This document shows, in pieces, positions 26,533 through 35,141 of a stretch of DNA of 64,000 bases (the stretch's first letter is position 1; each line of letters opens with the position of its first letter). The position numbers and the translations under genes are program-made. The stretch is taken from positions 1 through 64,000 of the forward strand of contig NZ_SSXE01000050.1 in the NCBI RefSeq assembly GCF_021699195.1, written 5' to 3'. A model generated the notes under the pieces. That model ran no database searches. It was given only the letters and a program-made list of their open reading frames with translations, and was not told the origin of the DNA. The stretch comes from Nonomuraea sp. MG754425 (GTDB lineage Bacteria > Actinomycetota > Actinomycetes > Streptosporangiales > Streptosporangiaceae).

Positions 26533-27104
26533 CGGGTGGCTCCGTTCGTGTGCCGGTAGAGGTCGCGCAGCAGGCAGACCTCGGACAGGTGGTGGATCAG
26601 CTCGCGGTGGATGTGCAGCACCAGATCGGCCATCGGGGCCTCGGGGAAGGGCTCCTTGTCGCCGATCGGCGTCCTGAGCTCGGCGGGGCCGAGCTCGCGC
26701 ACCCCGGTCAGCCAGCGGTCGAGCTGGGTCTCGAGCTGGTCCAGGGCGGTGGCCGCGCCGCCGGCGTACTCCCAGCTCTCGTACGACGCCGCCGGCGCGC
26801 CGAAGTGGGCCGCGTTGCGCGCGGCCAGCACGCCGACGATGACGTGGCCGAGCCGCCAGGCGATCGTGGTGAAGGCCGGCGGGACCGGCTCGGGGAAGGC
26901 GTAGTCGATCGTGAAGTCTCCCGTGCCGGCCTGCGTCTGCGCGGTCGAGCTGCCGCGTGGCCGCACGCTCCAGGCGTCCGGCACGGGTGACCAGAAGTAC
27001 TCGTCGTCGGTGAGGCCCTCGAGCCGGGCCCGGAGCTGGTGGTCCCAGTGGTGCTCCCACTGCTCGCGCAACGTCCGGTTCCAGTCGAGTTCGTCGGTGT
27101 CCAT
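26529..27104 (-). CDS. DinB-superfamily protein
   Basis: The 191-residue protein resembles the DinB/YfiT-like four-helix family. Candidate metal-ligand histidines lie in 'HHWDHQLRARL', 'WRLGHVIVGVL' and 'HIHRELIHHLSEV'. Members include thiol-dependent enzymes (mycothiol or bacillithiol transferases) and uncharacterised proteins. It is divergent from the WYL regulator 63 bp away, which may control it, and is translationally coupled to the truncated VOC gene. Confidence 0.8.
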   Translation of the reverse strand: MDTDELDWNRTLREQWEHHWDHQLRARLEGLTDDEYFWSPVPDAWSVRPRGSSTAQTQAGTGDFTIDYAFPEPVPPAFTTIAWRLGHVIVGVLAARNAAHFGAPAASYESWEYAGGAATALDQLETQLDRWLTGVRELGPAELRTPIGDKEPFPEAPMADLVLHIHRELIHHLSEVCLLRDLYRHTNGATR

Positions 27105-27167
27105 GCCGTCACCCTGACACCCCGGGCGGACAGGATCGGTCCGCATTCGTCTGGCAGAGTGAACGAC

Positions 27168-28145
27168 ATGGACGGGGCGAGGAGCGAAGAGCGCGGCACG
27201 ACGGAACGGGTGCTGACCCTGCTCGGGCTGCTGCAGCAGCGCCAGGTCTGGACCGGCCCCGAACTGGCCGACCGGCTCGGGGTCACCCCGCGCACGGTAC
27301 GCCGCGACGTCGAGCGGCTGCGCGCCCTCGGCTACCCGGTGCGGGCGAACCAGGGCGCCGGCGGCGGCTACCAGCTCGGCCCCGGGCGCGATCTGCCGCC
27401 GCTGCTCCTCGACGACGAGGAGGCCATCGCCACCGCGGTCTCGCTGCTCGCCGGCGCGGGCGGCGCGGTCGCCGGGGCAGGAGAGGCCGCGCTCCGGGCG
27501 CTGGCCAAGCTCGACCGGGTGCTGCCGATCCGGCTGCGGCAGGAGGTGCGCGCGCTGTCCGGCTCGGTGGAGTCCTTCGGCGGGGGACGTACGCCGGTCG
27601 ATCCCGAGGTGCTCATGACGCTGGCCAGGGCCTGCCGCGACGAGGTCGAGACCGGTTTCAGCTACCCGTCGGGCGACGACGTACGCCGGCGGCGGGTCGA
27701 GCCCTACCGGCTGGTCGCCTCCGACCGGCGCTGGTACCTGCTCGCCTACGACCTCGACCGCGACGACTGGCGCAACTTCCGCGTGGACCGGATGACCGAG
27801 GTGTCCCCCCGCACCTGGCGGTTCCGGCCGCGCCCGGCGCCCGACGCGGCGGCGTACGTGCAGGAGAGCGTGGCCAGCCGGGTCTACCCGCACCGGGCGC
27901 GCTTCCTCGTGCACGCGCCGGCCGAGACCGTACGGGCCCAGATCCCGCCCTCGGCCGCCGTCGTACGGCCGAGCGGGAGCGAGCGGTGCGAGGTGCTCAG
28001 CGGCGGCGTCAATCCCGACTTCGTGCTCACGCACATGCTCCTGCTGGGGCACGACTTCGAGGTGCTCGACCCTCCGGAGCTGGGCCGGCGCTGCCAGGTG
28101 CTGGCGCGAAGACTGCTGTCGGCCGCCCCCGCACCGGAAGCCTGA
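27168..28145 (+). CDS. HTH/WYL-domain transcriptional regulator
   Basis: The 325-residue protein has an N-terminal winged helix ('TGPELADRLGVTPRTVRRDV', about 28-50) followed by a WYL domain ('EPYRLVASDRRWYLLAYD', about 178-200) and the WCX-like C-terminus. The WYL domain binds nucleic-acid or nucleotide ligands in characterised members. The divergent position suggests it regulates the DinB/VOC pair. The ATG at 27168 follows the 63-bp divergent promoter gap. Confidence 0.88.
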   Translation: MDGARSEERGTTERVLTLLGLLQQRQVWTGPELADRLGVTPRTVRRDVERLRALGYPVRANQGAGGGYQLGPGRDLPPLLLDDEEAIATAVSLLAGAGGAVAGAGEAALRALAKLDRVLPIRLRQEVRALSGSVESFGGGRTPVDPEVLMTLARACRDEVETGFSYPSGDDVRRRRVEPYRLVASDRRWYLLAYDLDRDDWRNFRVDRMTEVSPRTWRFRPRPAPDAAAYVQESVASRVYPHRARFLVHAPAETVRAQIPPSAAVVRPSGSERCEVLSGGVNPDFVLTHMLLLGHDFEVLDPPELGRRCQVLARRLLSAAPAPEA

Positions 28146-28244
28146 GCCATCGGCAGGCGCGCCGAAGAGCGGCGGGAATCGCGGGGGAAGTGGGGCGAAC
28201 GGGAGTGCGTAACTCCTTGCCCTTCTCAACGTATAGCGCACCAG

Positions 28245-28263
28245 GGGGCTTGCGGCAAGACCC
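28245..28263 (+). promoter_or_regulatory. Rifamycin-associated element (RAE)-like inverted repeat
   Basis: The 19-bp GGGGCTTGCGGCAAGACCC is an imperfect inverted repeat centred on CTTGC-G-GCAAG. It matches the published RAE core, as I recall it, found upstream of rifamycin-resistance genes in actinomycetes. It lies 58 bp before the glycosyltransferase ATG. A possible -10, TACACC, is at 28295-28300. The downstream gene pair (glycosyltransferase plus HelR-like) supports the reading. Confidence 0.85.
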
Positions 28264-28321
28264 CGGTCATGCCGCAGAATCGTCCGCCGAAGGCTACACC
28301 TGCGGAAACGGGGGATGCGGA

Positions 28322-29587
28322 ATGCGTGTGGTGTTGTCCACGTACGGGTCGCGCGGTGACGTCGAGCCGCTGCTGGCGCTCGCGGTACGGCTGCGGGAAC
28401 GCGGCGCGGAGGTGTGCGTGTGCGCCCCGCCGGACGAGGAGTTCGCGCGACGGCTGGCCGGCTTCGGCGTGCCGATGGTGCCGGTCAGCCGGTCAGCGCG
28501 GGCCGTCATGACCTCCTCGCCGTCGCCGTCGTCGTTGCCCGAGCGCGCGGCCGAGCTGATCGCCGGCCAGTTCGACTCGGTCGTGGCGGCGGCCGAGGGA
28601 TGCGACGTGCTGGTGGCGACCGGGCCGCTGCCGGCCGTGGCGGGCGCGCGGTCGATCGCCGAGAAGCTCGGCGTGCGGTCCGTGGCGGTGACGTTCCAGC
28701 AGCTCACCCTGCCGTCTCCGGACCACGCGCCGCTGGCGTACCCGGGCCGGGCGTTCCCGCCGGAGGTGACCGGCAACCGGGAGTTGTGGGAGCTGGACGC
28801 CCTGAGCATCGAGGAGTTGTTCGGGGAGGCGGTCAACAAGAACCGGGCCACGATCGGCCTGCCGCCGGTGGACGGCGTGCGCGACTACGTCATCGGCGAC
28901 CGGCCGTGGCTGGCGACGGACCCGGTCCTGGACCCGTGGCGGGCGACGCCGGGCCTCGACGTCGTCCAGACGGGCGCGTGGATCCTGCCCGACGAGCGCC
29001 CGCTGCCCGCCGAACTGGAGGCGTTCCTCGACGCCGGCGCGCCGCCGGTGTACGTGGGCTTCGGCAGCATGCCCATGAGCGCCGCGACGGACGTCGCCCG
29101 GGTGGCCGTCGAGGCGGTCCGCGCGCACGGCCGCCGGGTGCTGCTCGGCCGCGGCTGGGCCGACCTGGCGCTGATCGACGACGAGGCCGACTGCTTCACC
29201 GTCGGCGAGGTCAACCACCAGGTGCTGTTCGGCCGGGTGGCGGCGGTCGTCCACCATGGCGGCGCGGGCACCACGACGACGGCCGCCCGCGCCGGAGCGC
29301 CCCAGGTGGTCGTGCCCCAGGCGGCGGACCAGCCGTACTGGGCCGGGCGGGTGGCCGGTCTGGGCGTCGGCGTGGCGCACGACGGCCCGGTCCCGACCGC
29401 CGGGTCCCTGACGTCCGCGCTGGAGACGGCCCTCGCCGCCGAGACCCGCGCGCGGGCGGACGCCGTGGCTGGCGCGGTCCGCGCCGACGGGGCGGCGGTG
29501 GCCGCCAACCTGCTGGCCGAGGCGAACGTCCAGGACCGGCCGAGCGTGCCGGCCGGGAGCGACCACACCGGAGATCGGAGCCGATAA
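28322..29587 (+). CDS. rgt: UDP-glycosyltransferase (GT1), likely rifamycin-inactivating
   Basis: The 421-residue GT-B enzyme starts 'MRVVLSTYGSRGDVEPLLAL' and carries the nucleotide-sugar motif 'VHHGGAGTTTTAARAG' (about 308-323) and 'VVVPQAADQPYWAGRV'. It resembles antibiotic-modifying macroside and glycopeptide glycosyltransferases. An RAE-like site upstream and helR 2 bp downstream make a rifamycin glycosyltransferase (Rgt, which glycosylates the ansa-chain C23 hydroxyl) the best specific call. The family is certain; the substrate is inference from context. Confidence 0.8.
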   Translation: MRVVLSTYGSRGDVEPLLALAVRLRERGAEVCVCAPPDEEFARRLAGFGVPMVPVSRSARAVMTSSPSPSSLPERAAELIAGQFDSVVAAAEGCDVLVATGPLPAVAGARSIAEKLGVRSVAVTFQQLTLPSPDHAPLAYPGRAFPPEVTGNRELWELDALSIEELFGEAVNKNRATIGLPPVDGVRDYVIGDRPWLATDPVLDPWRATPGLDVVQTGAWILPDERPLPAELEAFLDAGAPPVYVGFGSMPMSAATDVARVAVEAVRAHGRRVLLGRGWADLALIDDEADCFTVGEVNHQVLFGRVAAVVHHGGAGTTTTAARAGAPQVVVPQAADQPYWAGRVAGLGVGVAHDGPVPTAGSLTSALETALAAETRARADAVAGAVRADGAAVAANLLAEANVQDRPSVPAGSDHTGDRSR

Positions 29588-29589
29588 CC

Positions 29590-31743
29590 GTGAACCCGCT
29601 GACGACCAGCGCATTTGACCTTCCCGCCAACCTCGCGCCCAAGGCCGACCCGGCGCTGATCGCCCGCGACGAGCAGCACTTCGCGGCCGTCGCCGCGACC
29701 CTGGAGCAGACGATCGCCGAACTGTCCGCCCGCCTCGACGCCGAGCGCAGGGCCCCCGGCGGCAAGGGCCGGCAGGCACTCGACCGGGACCTGGAGATCC
29801 ACCGGCTGACCGCCCGCCTGCGCGCCCTGCGCCGCTTCGGCCTGGACCTGTGCCTCGGCCACATGGTCGGCGCGGACGACCCCGAACCCGTGTACGTCGG
29901 ACGGCTCGGCCTCACCGACAGCGCGGGCCGCCGGCTGCTGCTCGACTGGCGCTCCCCCGCGGCCGAACCGTTCTTCGGCGCCACCCACGCCAACCCGATG
30001 GGCCTGACGAGCCGCCGCAGGTACCGCTGGACCCGCGGCCTGATCAGCGACTACTGGGACGAGGTGTTCACCCACGACGGGCTGGCCGGGCACGCCGCGC
30101 TCGACGACCAGTCCGCCTTCATCGCCAGCCTGGGCGGCAGCCGCTCGTCCCGGATGCGGGACGTGCTCGGCACCATCCAGGCCGACCAGGACGCCATCAT
30201 CCGCGCGAGCTCCCGCGGCGCCCTCGTCGTGGACGGCGGACCGGGCACCGGCAAGACCGTCGTCGCCCTGCACCGCTCCGCCTACCTCCTGTACGCCGAC
30301 CCCCGTCTCGGTCACCGCCGGGGCGGCGTGCTGTTCGTCGGCCCGCACCAGCCCTACCTGGCCTACGTCGCCGACGTCCTGCCCAGCCTCGGTGAGGAAG
30401 GTGTGCGGACCTGCACCCTGCGCGACCTGGTCCCCGAGGGAGCCGCGGCGGTGGCCGAGAGCGACCCGGAGGCGGCCCGGCTCAAGGCGTCCGCCGCCAT
30501 GGTGAAGGCGATCGAGCCGGCCGTCAGGTTCTACGAGAACCCGCCGGCCAAGGGCATGGCGGTCACCACCCCATGGTCCGACCTCTGGCTGAGCGCCGAG
30601 GACTGGGCCGAGGCGTTCGACGCGCCGGAGCCCGGCACCCCGCACAACGAGGCCCGCGACCGGATCTGGGAGGAACTCGTCACCATCCTGGCCGACAAGT
30701 ACGAGGGCGATGAGAACGTCACGGAGGACCTGCTCCGCGGGTCGCTGCTGCGCAATCGGGAGCTGCTGACGACCTTCAACCGCGGCTGGCCGCTGCTGGA
30801 GGCGGCCGACCTCGTCGGAGACCTCTGGACGGTGCCCGCCTACCTGCGGATGTGCGCCCCCTGGCTGAGCCGCGAGGAGATCCGGCTGCTGCAACGCGCG
30901 GACCCCGCGGCCTGGACGGTGTCGGACCTGCCGCTCCTGGACGCGGCCCGCCAGCGGCTCGGCGACCCGGAGACGGCACGGGTCGAGCGCCGCCGCGCCG
31001 CCGCGCTGGCCGCCCAGCGCGAGCAGATGTCGCACGTCGTCGACAACCTGATCGAGGCCGACGACGACGGCGAGGGCCTGGTGACGATGCTGCGCGGGCA
31101 GGACGCGCGGGTCAGCCTGGTCGACGAGAGCGTGCTCCCCGGGGCCGACCCCGACCGGCTCGCCGGCCCGTTCGCGCACATCGTGGTGGACGAGGCCCAG
31201 GAGCTCACCGACGCGGAGTGGCAGATGCTGCTGCTGCGCTGCCCGTCGCGGAGCTTCACCATCGTGGGTGACCGCGCCCAGGCCAGGCACGGGTTCACGG
31301 AGTCGTGGCAGGAGCGGCTGGAACGGGTGGGGCTCGATCGGGTCGAGCTGGCCGCGCTGAGCATCAACTACCGGACGCCGGAGGAGATCATGGCCGAGGC
31401 CGAGCCGGTCATCAGGGCCGCGCTCCCCGACGCGAACGTGCCCACCTCCATCCGCGAGAGCGGCATCCCCGTCATCCGCGGGGGCGTCTCCGAGCTGGGC
31501 CCGATCCTCGACGACTGGCTCGCCGCCCACGACGACGGGGTCGCCTGCGTCATCGGCGACCCGGCGTTCCAGGCGACCTCCCGCGTGCGGTCGCTGAGCC
31601 CGGAGCTGGCGAAGGGGCTGGAGTTCGACCTGGTCGTCCTGATCGATCCGGAGAGGTTCGGCGAGGGCATCGAGGGGGCGGTCGACCGTTACGTCGCGAT
31701 GACGCGCGCGACGCGGCAGCTCGTCATCCTCACCAGCACCTGA
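29590..31743 (+). CDS. helR: HelR-like (HelD-family) RNA polymerase-recycling ATPase, rifamycin resistance
   Basis: The 717-residue UvrD/HelD-like protein starts at GTG 29590. An N-terminal coiled coil (about 25-85), which inserts into the RNA polymerase secondary channel in this family, precedes Walker A 'DGGPGTGKTVVALHRS' (about 216) and Walker B 'HIVVDEAQELTDAEW' (about 530). The 'VGDRAQ' and 'VAMTRATRQLVIL' motifs follow. HelR proteins dislodge rifamycins from RNA polymerase. The RAE-like site and coupled glycosyltransferase give the operon two mechanisms: drug modification and target rescue. Confidence 0.88.
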   Translation: MNPLTTSAFDLPANLAPKADPALIARDEQHFAAVAATLEQTIAELSARLDAERRAPGGKGRQALDRDLEIHRLTARLRALRRFGLDLCLGHMVGADDPEPVYVGRLGLTDSAGRRLLLDWRSPAAEPFFGATHANPMGLTSRRRYRWTRGLISDYWDEVFTHDGLAGHAALDDQSAFIASLGGSRSSRMRDVLGTIQADQDAIIRASSRGALVVDGGPGTGKTVVALHRSAYLLYADPRLGHRRGGVLFVGPHQPYLAYVADVLPSLGEEGVRTCTLRDLVPEGAAAVAESDPEAARLKASAAMVKAIEPAVRFYENPPAKGMAVTTPWSDLWLSAEDWAEAFDAPEPGTPHNEARDRIWEELVTILADKYEGDENVTEDLLRGSLLRNRELLTTFNRGWPLLEAADLVGDLWTVPAYLRMCAPWLSREEIRLLQRADPAAWTVSDLPLLDAARQRLGDPETARVERRRAAALAAQREQMSHVVDNLIEADDDGEGLVTMLRGQDARVSLVDESVLPGADPDRLAGPFAHIVVDEAQELTDAEWQMLLLRCPSRSFTIVGDRAQARHGFTESWQERLERVGLDRVELAALSINYRTPEEIMAEAEPVIRAALPDANVPTSIRESGIPVIRGGVSELGPILDDWLAAHDDGVACVIGDPAFQATSRVRSLSPELAKGLEFDLVVLIDPERFGEGIEGAVDRYVAMTRATRQLVILTST

Positions 31744-31983
31744 CGCCCGGAGCCCGGCGGCGCGCTCAGCCTGAACGGCGGCTCCGGCGTGTCCGACAAG
31801 TCCTGGGCCGCGAAGGCGGCGCGGACGTTCGGCGGGTACACCTTCGGCGGCGAACTGGCTGACCGCGAGCACCGACCCGGCCAAGGCGATCGCCGTCGCC
31901 GCGCCGGAGGCCACCAAAGTCCTGCTCAACGGCACCGCCGTACCCTTCGTACGCTCGGGAGCCCTCATCCACGCCGCCTGCTG
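31744..31983 (+). pseudogene. Possible remnant of a secreted-protein gene, frameshifted
   Basis: After helR the plus strand reads 'LSLNGGSGVSDKSWAAKAAR' and 'TFGGYTFGGEL' in one frame. It continues in another frame as 'ASTDPAKAIAVAAPEATKVL' and 'LNGTAVPFVRSGALIHAAC' to a stop at about 31983. The second part resembles the beta-rich tail of polysaccharide lyases or glycosidases. Neither frame has a good start. The minus strand also shows a signal-peptide-like stretch, so the call is weak. Confidence 0.3.
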
Positions 31984-31992
31984 AAACTACCG

Positions 31993-32017
31993 CCGCGCTA
32001 GCCGCGCGCTAGCGCGG
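31993..32017. promoter_or_regulatory. Perfect 10-bp inverted repeat before the mauE-like operon
   Basis: CCGCGCTAGC and GCTAGCGCGG are separated by 5 nt, ending 19 bp before the mauE-like ATG. It could be a terminator for the upstream unit or an operator for the peptide cassette. There is no T-run. Confidence 0.6.
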
Positions 32018-32036
32018 CCCGGAACCATCCTTGGTC

Positions 32037-32552
32037 ATGTCACACGTGCTGGTGGCGACCCAGGTCCTGCTCACGACGGTCTTCGCCGTCTCCGCGTACT
32101 CGAAGCTGCGCAGCGGTGCGGCGTTGCGTGCCTTCGCCGCCACGCTGAGCCTGCTGCCCCGCCGGACCCGTCGCCCGGCGGCCATGGCGGTCGTGGCGGC
32201 GGAGGTCGTCACCGTGGGCACCCTGCTGCCGCTGCCGGGCGTGGGACTGGCGGTCAGCGGGCTGCTGCTGGTCGCGTTCTGCGCGTGGATCGTCCTGTCG
32301 CTGCACCGGGGACAGCGCGAGCCGTGCCGGTGCTTCGGCGCGTCGGCGACTCCGCTGGGCCCGGCGCACCTGGTCCGCAACGGGCTGCTGCTGCTCGTGG
32401 CCGCGCTGGGCGGGGTGGCGCTGACGGCCGGTGGTCCGGTGAGCGTGGCCGGGATCGCCGTCGCGGGGTCGGCGGGGCTGGTCGGCGCCATCCTGCTGAT
32501 CGTCTTCGACGACATCGCCGATCTGTTCATGGCAGCTTCGGGGAGCTCGTGA
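32037..32552 (+). CDS. MauE/DoxX-like redox-associated membrane protein
   Basis: The 171-residue protein has four membrane helices ('VLVATQVLLTTVFAVSAYSK', 'AVVAAEVVTVGTLLPLPGVG', 'GLLLVAFCAWIVLSL' and a C-terminal pair) and the MauE-type cysteine motif 'PCRCFG' (Cys97, Cys99) after helix 3. MauE is needed for disulfide-rich methylamine dehydrogenase maturation, and relatives shuttle electrons for thiol-disulfide exchange. No other mau genes are present. Its stop overlaps the thioredoxin-like start (TGATG). I infer it supplies electrons for peptide disulfide formation or isomerisation. Confidence 0.85.
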   Translation: MSHVLVATQVLLTTVFAVSAYSKLRSGAALRAFAATLSLLPRRTRRPAAMAVVAAEVVTVGTLLPLPGVGLAVSGLLLVAFCAWIVLSLHRGQREPCRCFGASATPLGPAHLVRNGLLLLVAALGGVALTAGGPVSVAGIAVAGSAGLVGAILLIVFDDIADLFMAASGSS

Positions 32553-33076
32553 TGCCGTACCTGATCGTGGCCGTCGTCCTGATCGGCGTGTTGTGCCTGC
32601 TGAACCTCCTGCTGACGGTCGGGGTCATCCGACGGTTGCGCAGGCAGGCCGCGGCCCCGGGCATGGCGTATCCGTCGCCCGTGGCGGAAGGGCTCGCGGT
32701 CGGGGAGCGGATGCCGGGCTTCGCCGCCACCACGACCGACGGCGAGCCGATCTCGGACGAGCTGCTCGACGGGCCCGTCCTCGTCGGGTTCTTCTCCCCC
32801 GCCTGTCAGCCCTGCCAGGAGCTGATGCCGCACTTCGTGCAGCACGCCCGACGGGCCCCGGAGACGGTGTTCGCCGTCGTCGTCGCCGACAGCGCCGATG
32901 AGGCCGCCGCCGACGTCGCGCGGCTGTCCGAGGTGGCCCGCGTGGTGGTCGAGGCGCCGCAGGCCGCGATCCAGACCGCCTTCAAGGTCAGCGGCTACCC
33001 GACCGTCATGACGTTCGGCGCGGACCGGACGGTCACGGGGCACGATCCGATCCGGCCCGCCGGAGCGCCCGCATGA
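32552..33076 (+). CDS. Membrane-anchored TlpA/MauD-like thioredoxin
   Basis: One N-terminal membrane helix (about 3-25) precedes an extracytoplasmic thioredoxin fold. The redox motif is Cys85-Gln-Pro-Cys88 in 'GFFSPACQPCQEL', and the cis-Pro loop is 'VSGYPTVMTF'. It pairs with the MauE-like protein, the usual MauE-MauD type relationship. It overlaps the ABC transporter gene by 4 bp (ATGA). Likely role: forming or correcting disulfides in an exported substrate, for which the six-Cys peptide downstream is the candidate. Confidence 0.88.
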   Translation: MPYLIVAVVLIGVLCLLNLLLTVGVIRRLRRQAAAPGMAYPSPVAEGLAVGERMPGFAATTTDGEPISDELLDGPVLVGFFSPACQPCQELMPHFVQHARRAPETVFAVVVADSADEAAADVARLSEVARVVVEAPQAAIQTAFKVSGYPTVMTFGADRTVTGHDPIRPAGAPA

Positions 33077-34884
33077 TCTCCTCCGCCAAGGCGGCGGCGG
33101 GGGTCGCCCTGCGCGCCGGCCCCGGGCTGATGGCGGTCTACCTCGTGGCGGTGATCGTCGAGGCGCTCGCGCCGATCGCGGTGGTGTGGCTGACCAAGCT
33201 GGTCGTCGACTCGCTGGCGGGGCAGGGATCGACCGGCGAACTGGGCACCCTCGCACTGGGGCTGGCCCTGGCCGGCATCCTGGTCGCGGCGCTGCCCCAG
33301 CTCATGCAGTTCCTCAACAACGAGATGGGCAGGGTGTGCACCGCGTACACCACCGCTCAGCTCTTCTCCGCGACGCTGCGTTTCCCCGGGCTGCGCCGGT
33401 TCGAGGACCCGAACTTCCACGACCAGCTCCGGCTCGCGCAGAGCAGCCTCACGGCCGGGCAGGAGATCGTCGCCGGCGGCCTCGGGGCGGCGAGCGCCGT
33501 GATCACGCTGGTCGGCATGATCGGCTCGCTGCTGGTGATCAGCCCGGTGCTGACCGGCGTCGTCCTGGCGACCGGGGTGCCCGCGCTGATCGCGCAACTC
33601 CGGCTGTCACGCCGGCGCGCCGCGATGATGTGGGACATCGGCCCCACCGAACGGCGCCAGATGTTCTACGGCGAGCTGCTCACCACGGTGCCGGCGGCCA
33701 AGGAGATCCGCCTGTTCAACAGCGGCCGGTTCCTGCGCGGCCGGATGATGAACGAGCTGCGCGCCTCCAACGCGGCCCGCCGCCGGATGGACCTCAAGGA
33801 GCTGGCCGTCGAGGGCCTGCTGACGCTCCTGGGCGCGGCGGTCGCCGGCGGCGGCCTGGTCTGGGCCGTCACCGCCGCGAGCACCGGCACGCTGAGCGTC
33901 GGCGACGTGTCCCTGCTGATCACCGCCATCGCCGCGGTGCAGGCCTCGCTCAACGGCCTCATCGCCGGCCTGGCCGCGCTGCACCAGGACCTGCTCATGT
34001 TCAGCCACTACGTCGCCGTCACCTCGGCCGAGTCCGACCTCCCCGTGCCCGCCGACCCCGTGCCGCTGCCCCGGCTCAGGCGCGGCATCCAGCTCACCGA
34101 CGTGTGGTTCCGCTACAGCGACGACCACCCGTGGATCCTGCGCGGCCTCACGCTGTTCATCCCGGCCTCCGCGTCGGTCGCCATCGTCGGCCTGAACGGC
34201 GCCGGCAAGTCGACGCTCGTCAAGCTCCTGTGCCGCTTCTACGACCCGCAACACGGCAGCATCACCTGGGACGGCCTCGACATCCGGGACGTGCACCCCG
34301 ACGACCTGCGCCACCGCATCGCCGGGGTGTTCCAGGACCACATGGCCTACGACATGTCCGCCTCCGACAACGTCTCCATCGGCTTCGTCCCCGCCCGCGA
34401 GGACGACGTGCGGATCCGCGGGGCCGCCCGCGAGGCCGGGATCGACGACAAGCTCTCCTCCCTGCCGCGCGGCTACGACACCCTGCTCACGCGGACGTTC
34501 TTCAGCGAGGAGGACAAGGACAACCCCGACACGGGCGTCGTGCTCAGCGGCGGCCAGTGGCAGCGCACGGCCCTGGCCCGCGCGATGTTCCGCGGCCACC
34601 GTGACCTGCTCATCCTCGACGAGCCCTCCGCCGGACTGGACCCGGAGGCCGAGGCCGAGGTGCACGCCCGTACCCGGCGGCGGCGTCACGGGGCCACCAG
34701 CCTGCTCATCTCCCACCGTCTCAACACCGTGCGCGACGCCGACCTCATCGTCGTCCTCGAACACGGGAACATCCGGGAGTCCGGCACGCACGCCGCCCTC
34801 ATCGCCGCCCGCGGCCCCTACGCCCACCTGTTCAACCTCCAGGCGGCCGGGTACCGCGAGCCGGAGGAGGCGGTGGTCCTATGA
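33073..34884 (+). CDS. ABC exporter, fused permease-ATPase
   Basis: The 603-residue half transporter has an N-terminal six-helix membrane domain (about 1-320) and an ATPase with Walker A 'IVGLNGAGKSTLVKLL' (about 373), signature 'LSGGQWQRTALARAMF', Walker B 'LLILDEPSAGLD' and H-loop 'LISHRLNT'. It lacks the N-terminal C39 peptidase domain of bacteriocin exporters, so any leader must be cut elsewhere. Coupling to the redox pair and the small-peptide gene suggests peptide export; lipid or drug substrates cannot be excluded. Confidence 0.87.
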   Translation: MISSAKAAAGVALRAGPGLMAVYLVAVIVEALAPIAVVWLTKLVVDSLAGQGSTGELGTLALGLALAGILVAALPQLMQFLNNEMGRVCTAYTTAQLFSATLRFPGLRRFEDPNFHDQLRLAQSSLTAGQEIVAGGLGAASAVITLVGMIGSLLVISPVLTGVVLATGVPALIAQLRLSRRRAAMMWDIGPTERRQMFYGELLTTVPAAKEIRLFNSGRFLRGRMMNELRASNAARRRMDLKELAVEGLLTLLGAAVAGGGLVWAVTAASTGTLSVGDVSLLITAIAAVQASLNGLIAGLAALHQDLLMFSHYVAVTSAESDLPVPADPVPLPRLRRGIQLTDVWFRYSDDHPWILRGLTLFIPASASVAIVGLNGAGKSTLVKLLCRFYDPQHGSITWDGLDIRDVHPDDLRHRIAGVFQDHMAYDMSASDNVSIGFVPAREDDVRIRGAAREAGIDDKLSSLPRGYDTLLTRTFFSEEDKDNPDTGVVLSGGQWQRTALARAMFRGHRDLLILDEPSAGLDPEAEAEVHARTRRRRHGATSLLISHRLNTVRDADLIVVLEHGNIRESGTHAALIAARGPYAHLFNLQAAGYREPEEAVVL

Positions 34885-35132
34885 GGCGGGCGCCGCTCGC
34901 CATGACCTGCGTGGTCGCGGGCGCGGTGCCGGCGGTGCCGCGGCTGCGCGCGACGTACACGCTGATCAGAATCGACGGCCACCGCATGAACCTCACCCTC
35001 GCCGACGGGGACCGGGTGCTCACCAGGCGGGTGAGCGTGCCGGCGCTGCGGCGCGTGGTGTCGCAAGCCGGGCGACGAAGGAGGGTGCCCGACCTCGACC
35101 CGTACCTCCCGAAGACCGAACCCACAACATGA
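34881..35132 (+). CDS. Degenerate S26 signal peptidase-like small protein
   Basis: The 83-residue ORF overlaps the exporter stop by 4 bp (ATGA). After a hydrophobic start comes 'IRIDGHRMNLTLADGDRVLT', which aligns with the type I signal peptidase box 'xGxSMxPTLxxGDxVLVxR'. The catalytic Ser is replaced by Arg, the next Pro by Leu, and the box with the catalytic Lys is absent. It is therefore a truncated, inactive S26-like remnant or a repurposed binding protein. An active homologue in related cassettes would supply leader cleavage; that is inference. Confidence 0.55.
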   Translation: MRRAPLAMTCVVAGAVPAVPRLRATYTLIRIDGHRMNLTLADGDRVLTRRVSVPALRRVVSQAGRRRRVPDLDPYLPKTEPTT

Positions 35133-35141
35133 AGGACGCAA

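Noticed and set aside
28885..31968. Long minus-strand frame (1027 codons) opposite helR, starting with a signal-peptide-like stretch
   Set aside because: It is the mirror of two well-supported plus-strand genes and has the usual His/Arg/Gly-rich shadow composition. The signal-like start falls in the helR downstream remnant by chance.
32009..33256. Minus-strand frame opposite mauE-like and thioredoxin-like genes
   Set aside because: Composition is Arg/Ala/Pro shadow; the plus-strand genes have membrane helices and a CxxC motif.
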